From the NCBI GenBank assembly GCA_024640835.1, contig JAHEEH010000029.1, positions 1 to 10,399 of the forward strand: a stretch of 10,399 bases of DNA, read 5' to 3'. The translations under genes were made by a program, and so were the position numbers. Each line of letters starts with the position of its first letter. The stretch's first letter is position 1. This stretch comes from Bacteroidota bacterium. GTDB lineage: Bacteria; Bacteroidota; Rhodothermia; Rhodothermales; UBA10348. Below, one piece after another: positions 7,808 through 10,399 of this stretch. The notes beneath the pieces were generated by a model that saw only the letters and a program-made list of their open reading frames with translations, was not told where the DNA came from and did no database searches.

Positions 7808-8572
7808 ATGCGCAAAGCCCTTGTTCCGGTACTCCTGGCACTCCTCGTCGCCCCTGCGGCGGTCGGGCAGCCCACCTCCGCCGAGGACGTCCTCAAAGCT
7901 CACGTCGAGGCCGCGGGAGGCGAGGCCGCGTTCCGCGCGTTGACCAACCGCTATTCCGTAGGCGAAATCTCGCTCGACACGCCGATGGGGCCGATCATTC
8001 TGAATATCGAGCAGCAGATCGTGTTTCCGGGGTACGGGCTGATCCGGCAGACCGCCGTCACCACCCCCCCCGAGATTCCGGCGGAGATGATGAAGCAGAC
8101 CGTCTTCCTGACCCCCGACGGCGGGTGGCTCGAGGCCGCGGCGCTGGGGGGCCGTACGGACATCGCCGACCTTCCCGGCCCGCAGTCCGCCGCGCTCAGC
8201 CAGCAGCGGGGCGCGATGGCGTCCGCGTCGGACGAGCTCGCCCTGCTCGCGAACGACTCGGTGGAGGTCGCTCTCGGGGAGCCCGAGACCGTGAACGATA
8301 CCGAGGTCTTCGTGGTCGAGGTGCTCGGAGGCACCGCCGGCCGACGGATGTACGCGGCGGATACGGGCCTGCTGTTCGCGACCGAGATGACGCTGCCCAC
8401 CGGCCGCGTCCGACAGTTCTTCTCGGATTACCGGACCGTTTCGGGGGTTCGCGTGCCGTTCGCCATGCGGATCGAACAGCCGGGCCAGGCCATCACGGTC
8501 TCCTTCTCCGAGATCTCGTTCGACAGGGGACTCACGCCCGAGTCCATCACGGCGGCCGCCGAAGGCAACTGA
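7808..8572 (+). CDS. Secreted LolA-like protein of unknown function
   Basis: 254 aa. The ATG at 7808 is preferred to an in-frame TTG at 7790 because it begins a compact signal peptide (residues 1-20, MRKALVPVLLALLVAPAAVG before Q). The mature protein starts with SAEDVLKAHVEAAGGEAAFRAL, the helix common to secreted proteins of the LolA/outer-membrane lipoprotein-sorting fold. It continues with beta strands and ends with FFSDYRTVSGVRVPFAMRI and GQAITVSFSEISFDRGL, also typical of that group. Such proteins have an open half-barrel that binds lipid or lipoprotein acyl chains in LolA itself, but most relatives have no tested role. No cysteine or enzyme motif is seen. It follows gyrA by 76 bp with no clear promoter or strong terminator between, so partial read-through from gyrA is possible. 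The fold assignment is from sequence pattern only; calling it lolA would go too far. Confidence 0.8.
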   Translation: MRKALVPVLLALLVAPAAVGQPTSAEDVLKAHVEAAGGEAAFRALTNRYSVGEISLDTPMGPIILNIEQQIVFPGYGLIRQTAVTTPPEIPAEMMKQTVFLTPDGGWLEAAALGGRTDIADLPGPQSAALSQQRGAMASASDELALLANDSVEVALGEPETVNDTEVFVVEVLGGTAGRRMYAADTGLLFATEMTLPTGRVRQFFSDYRTVSGVRVPFAMRIEQPGQAITVSFSEISFDRGLTPESITAAAEGN

Positions 8573-8578
8573 TCCGCT

Positions 8579-8625
8579 GGCAGCATGAAGGGGCCGCAGG
8601 GTGTCCGGCGGCCCTTCGTGCTGCC
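8579..8625. terminator. Strong hairpin between two convergent genes, likely bidirectional terminator
   Basis: GGCAGCATGAAGG (8579-8591) pairs with CCTTCGTGCTGCC (8613-8625), with one T-G wobble. After one bulged G the stem continues as GCCGC (8593-8597) with GCGGC (8608-8612), around a ten-base loop. It lies 6 bases after the LolA-like stop and 5 bases after the lat stop on the other strand. There is no T-run on either side, but stem length and position argue for a shared transcript end. Confidence 0.75.
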
Positions 8626-8630
8626 AGGGG

Positions 8631-9983
8631 CTACTCCGCGTCGAGGGCCACGATCGCGGACTCGAGGATGTGGAGACCTTCGTCCAGCTCGTCGGTCGTC
8701 GCGGTGAGCGGCGTCCGGAACCGAACCGAGCTGGCACCGCAGCCCAGGATCACCAGGCCGTCGTCGAAACAGCGCTTCAGCAGCCTGGCGCGGTAGTCGC
8801 CCGACGGCGTATCGATCGCGCAGAAGAGGCCGCGGCCGCGGACGTTCGTCACGCTCTCGTGCCTCGCCGACATGGCGCGGAGACGCTGCTGCAGATAGGC
8901 CCCGGCCTCCGCGGCATGCTCGACGAGCCCGTCCTCCTCGATGATCTCCAGGATGCGGTCGAAGCGGACCATGTCCACCAGGTTGCCTCCCCAGGTCGAG
9001 TTGATGCGGCTGCCGAGTCGGAAGACGTGATCGTCCACCTCGTCGAGTCGGGATCCGGCCAGGATGCCGCACACCTGGGTCTTCTTGCCGAACGCGATGA
9101 TGTCGGGCTCCACGCCGATTCCCTGGTGCGCCCAGAACGAACCCGTGATGCCCACGCCGGTCTGCACCTCGTCGAATACGAGCAGGGCGTCGTTTTCCAG
9201 GCACAGGTCCTTCAAATCCTGAAGGAACTCGCGCCGGAAATGGTTGTCGCCCCCCTCGCCCTGGATGGGCTCGATGATGACGCAGGCAATGTCGTCCCGA
9301 CGCTCCATGAAGTGGGTCTTCGCCTGGGCGATCGCCCGCCGCTCCCTCGCCACGATGTCCTCCAGATGGTCCTCCACCGGGAATACGACCTTCGGGTTGC
9401 TGACCCGGGGCCAGTCGAACTTGGGGAAGTACATCGTCTTCCGGGGGTCGGCCGTGTTCGTGAGCGAGAGCGTGTACCCGCTTCGGCCGTGGAACGCCTG
9501 TTCGAAATGCAGAACCTGCTGGCCCACCTCGCGACGATACCCCTTCTCGAAGTTCTTCCGCACTTTCCAGTCGAAGGCGGTCTTGAGCGCGTTCTCCACG
9601 GCAAGCGCTCCACCGGCTACGAAGAAGGCGTACGGGAGGTAGTCCGGAATACCGACGCGATCGAAGGTGTCCAGGAACCGCGCCATGTACACGGTCCGGA
9701 TGTCGGAATTCGTGATCTTGTTGAGGGCAGCGGTCTTGAGACGCTTCAGGAACTCCGTATCGGATTCCATCCTCGGATGGTTCATCCCGATCGCCGACGA
9801 AGCGTAGAAGCCGAAGAAGTCGAGATAGGTCTTCCCCGACGCCTCGTCCACCAAGCGCAATCCGCGGCTGTTCTCCATGTCCAGTACCATGGGCATCATG
9901 CCCCTGGCATTGGTGTGCTTCAGGTAGACTTCCCCGACCATGTCGGGCGTGACCGCGTGCCTGGTGATTGCTTCCATGTCCAT
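8631..9983 (-). CDS. lat: L-lysine 6-aminotransferase (lysine epsilon-aminotransferase)
   Basis: 450 aa PLP enzyme of aminotransferase class III (EC 2.6.1.36). It transfers the epsilon-amino group of lysine to 2-oxoglutarate, giving glutamate and 2-aminoadipate 6-semialdehyde, which cyclises to piperideine-6-carboxylate. The sequence aligns closely, from memory, with Mycobacterium tuberculosis Lat (449 aa): GGALAVENALK, AFHGRSGYTLSLTNT, EPIQGEGGD, FDEVQTG, AFGKKTQVCG and INSTWGGN. Key residues fall at the same numbers: E243 (substrate selection), D271 (PLP pyridine), N328, and K300 as the Schiff-base lysine. The start at 9983 (MDMEAITRH) gives the family length; an alternative ATG is at 9977, and the frame runs open to 10388 but with non-family sequence. 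No Shine-Dalgarno is at the right distance; an AGGAGGG lies about 30 bases upstream. No semialdehyde dehydrogenase or Lrp-type regulator is adjacent in this window, so the pathway partner must be elsewhere. Confidence 0.95.
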   Translation of the reverse strand: MDMEAITRHAVTPDMVGEVYLKHTNARGMMPMVLDMENSRGLRLVDEASGKTYLDFFGFYASSAIGMNHPRMESDTEFLKRLKTAALNKITNSDIRTVYMARFLDTFDRVGIPDYLPYAFFVAGGALAVENALKTAFDWKVRKNFEKGYRREVGQQVLHFEQAFHGRSGYTLSLTNTADPRKTMYFPKFDWPRVSNPKVVFPVEDHLEDIVARERRAIAQAKTHFMERRDDIACVIIEPIQGEGGDNHFRREFLQDLKDLCLENDALLVFDEVQTGVGITGSFWAHQGIGVEPDIIAFGKKTQVCGILAGSRLDEVDDHVFRLGSRINSTWGGNLVDMVRFDRILEIIEEDGLVEHAAEAGAYLQQRLRAMSARHESVTNVRGRGLFCAIDTPSGDYRARLLKRCFDDGLVILGCGASSVRFRTPLTATTDELDEGLHILESAIVALDAE

Positions 9984-10039
9984 CCGAATGCGTATGCTGT
10001 TCCTGGAAGGACCCTCCTCGCGGTGGATCCGGTAATGCG

Positions 10040-10067
10040 CTTCTAGACGGCTCAAGATACGATTCAA
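10040..10067 (-). promoter_or_regulatory. Candidate lat promoter
   Basis: On the minus strand, TTGAAT (10067-10062) is followed after 16 bases by TAGAAG (10045-10040), an acceptable -35/-10 pair 57 bases upstream of the lat ATG. A perfect palindrome AAGCGCTT (10067-10074) abuts the -35, and the heptamer GCGCTTC occurs at 10037-10043 and 10069-10075, 32 bases apart, bracketing the promoter. The repeat pair could be an operator; evidence is limited to this arrangement. Confidence 0.3.
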
Positions 10068-10101
10068 AGCGCTTCCGGGCCGCAGAATCGGCGTTTCTTC
10101 A

Positions 10102-10113
10102 CCCCGCGCGGGG
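10102..10113. repeat. 12-bp perfect palindrome between lat and lipA
   Basis: CCCCGCGCGGGG is self-complementary and lies 51 bases before the lipA ATG, within the 180-bp divergent gap. It could be a protein site or leader element for lipA, but a G/C-only palindrome is easy to reach by chance in DNA of this composition. Confidence 0.25.
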
Positions 10114-10163
10114 GGATCATTTGCACCCGGGACAGGTAGGCTTCGCCCCGACACGATCACGCC

Positions 10164-10399
10164 ATGGCCGATCCCAGAAAGCCCCGTCCGAGCCGCCCCG
10201 GTGAAGTGAGCCTTCGCACCGTGCACGCCGAGCCGTCCGGCGACGGCGACGTTCTGGAGCTCCCGGTCGTCCAGCCCTCCGGCGTGCCCAACGAACGCGG
10301 ACAGCGGCCCGACTGGCTTCGCGTGAAGCTCCCGTACGGAGACAACTACAAACGGATCGTGGACCTGGTCGACGGGTACCGGCTGCACACGGTATGCCA
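10164..10399 (+). CDS. lipA: Lipoyl synthase, N-terminal fragment cut by window end
   Basis: First 78 codons of a radical-SAM enzyme that inserts two sulfur atoms into protein-bound octanoyl groups to make lipoyl cofactors for pyruvate and 2-oxoglutarate dehydrogenases and the glycine cleavage system. The diagnostic sequence is RPDWLRVKLPYGDNYKRIVDLV followed by LHTVC (shown here as separate features of residues 48-78): the PDWLRVKLP stretch and LHTVCE lead into the first cysteine of the N-terminal auxiliary iron-sulfur motif. That cysteine is the last complete codon in the window. The radical-SAM CX3CX2C motif lies beyond it. The ATG at 10164 gives an N-terminal extension of about 45 mostly polar residues before the conserved core, longer than in many LipA proteins, so a later start cannot be excluded, although no good in-frame ATG is visible. 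No Shine-Dalgarno is present. It is divergent from lat. Confidence 0.9.
   Translation, partial: MADPRKPRPSRPGEVSLRTVHAEPSGDGDVLELPVVQPSGVPNERGQRPDWLRVKLPYGDNYKRIVDLVDGYRLHTVC

Noticed and set aside
9984..10388. Upstream extension of lat to 10388
   Set aside because: The extra 135 codons have no similarity to Lat N-termini, overlap lipA on the opposite strand and would remove the divergent promoter region.

Overview
This GC-rich, gene-dense window looks like chromosomal sequence from a high-GC member of the Bacteroidota/Rhodothermota group. Three things point there. First, a TonB-dependent receptor with an N-terminal carboxypeptidase-regulatory-like domain is coupled to a DUF4249-type lipoprotein. 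Second, the gyrase A subunit carries an RGGVG form of the GyrA box. Third, none of the visible gene starts has a properly spaced Shine-Dalgarno sequence. The phylum call is inference; species cannot be named from the sequence alone.

Layout from left to right: (1) the 3' part of a free methionine-(R)-sulfoxide reductase (GAF fold, + strand); (2) a secreted two-domain protein of unknown function, DUF302-like in shape (+ strand); (3) on the - strand, converging on it, a two-gene unit made of a TonB-dependent outer-membrane receptor followed one base later by a DUF4249-like lipoprotein; (4) a 341-bp divergent control region with several dyad symmetries; (5) gyrA (+ strand); (6) a secreted LolA-like protein of unknown function (+ strand), ending in a strong hairpin; (7) L-lysine 6-aminotransferase (lat, - strand), convergent on that hairpin; (8) a 180-bp divergent region with palindromes; (9) the first 78 codons of lipA, lipoyl synthase (+ strand), cut by the window end.

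Most genes look like independent housekeeping or metabolic functions: oxidative repair of methionine, DNA supercoiling, lysine catabolism and lipoate synthesis. The only clear functional unit is the receptor plus lipoprotein pair, probably an outer-membrane uptake or surface complex with unknown ligand. I found no mobile element, CRISPR array, tRNA or rRNA, and no gene set I would call a new defence or biosynthetic system. The points most worth a second look are the unknown secreted proteins, the receptor/lipoprotein pair, and the dyad-rich divergent intergenic regions.
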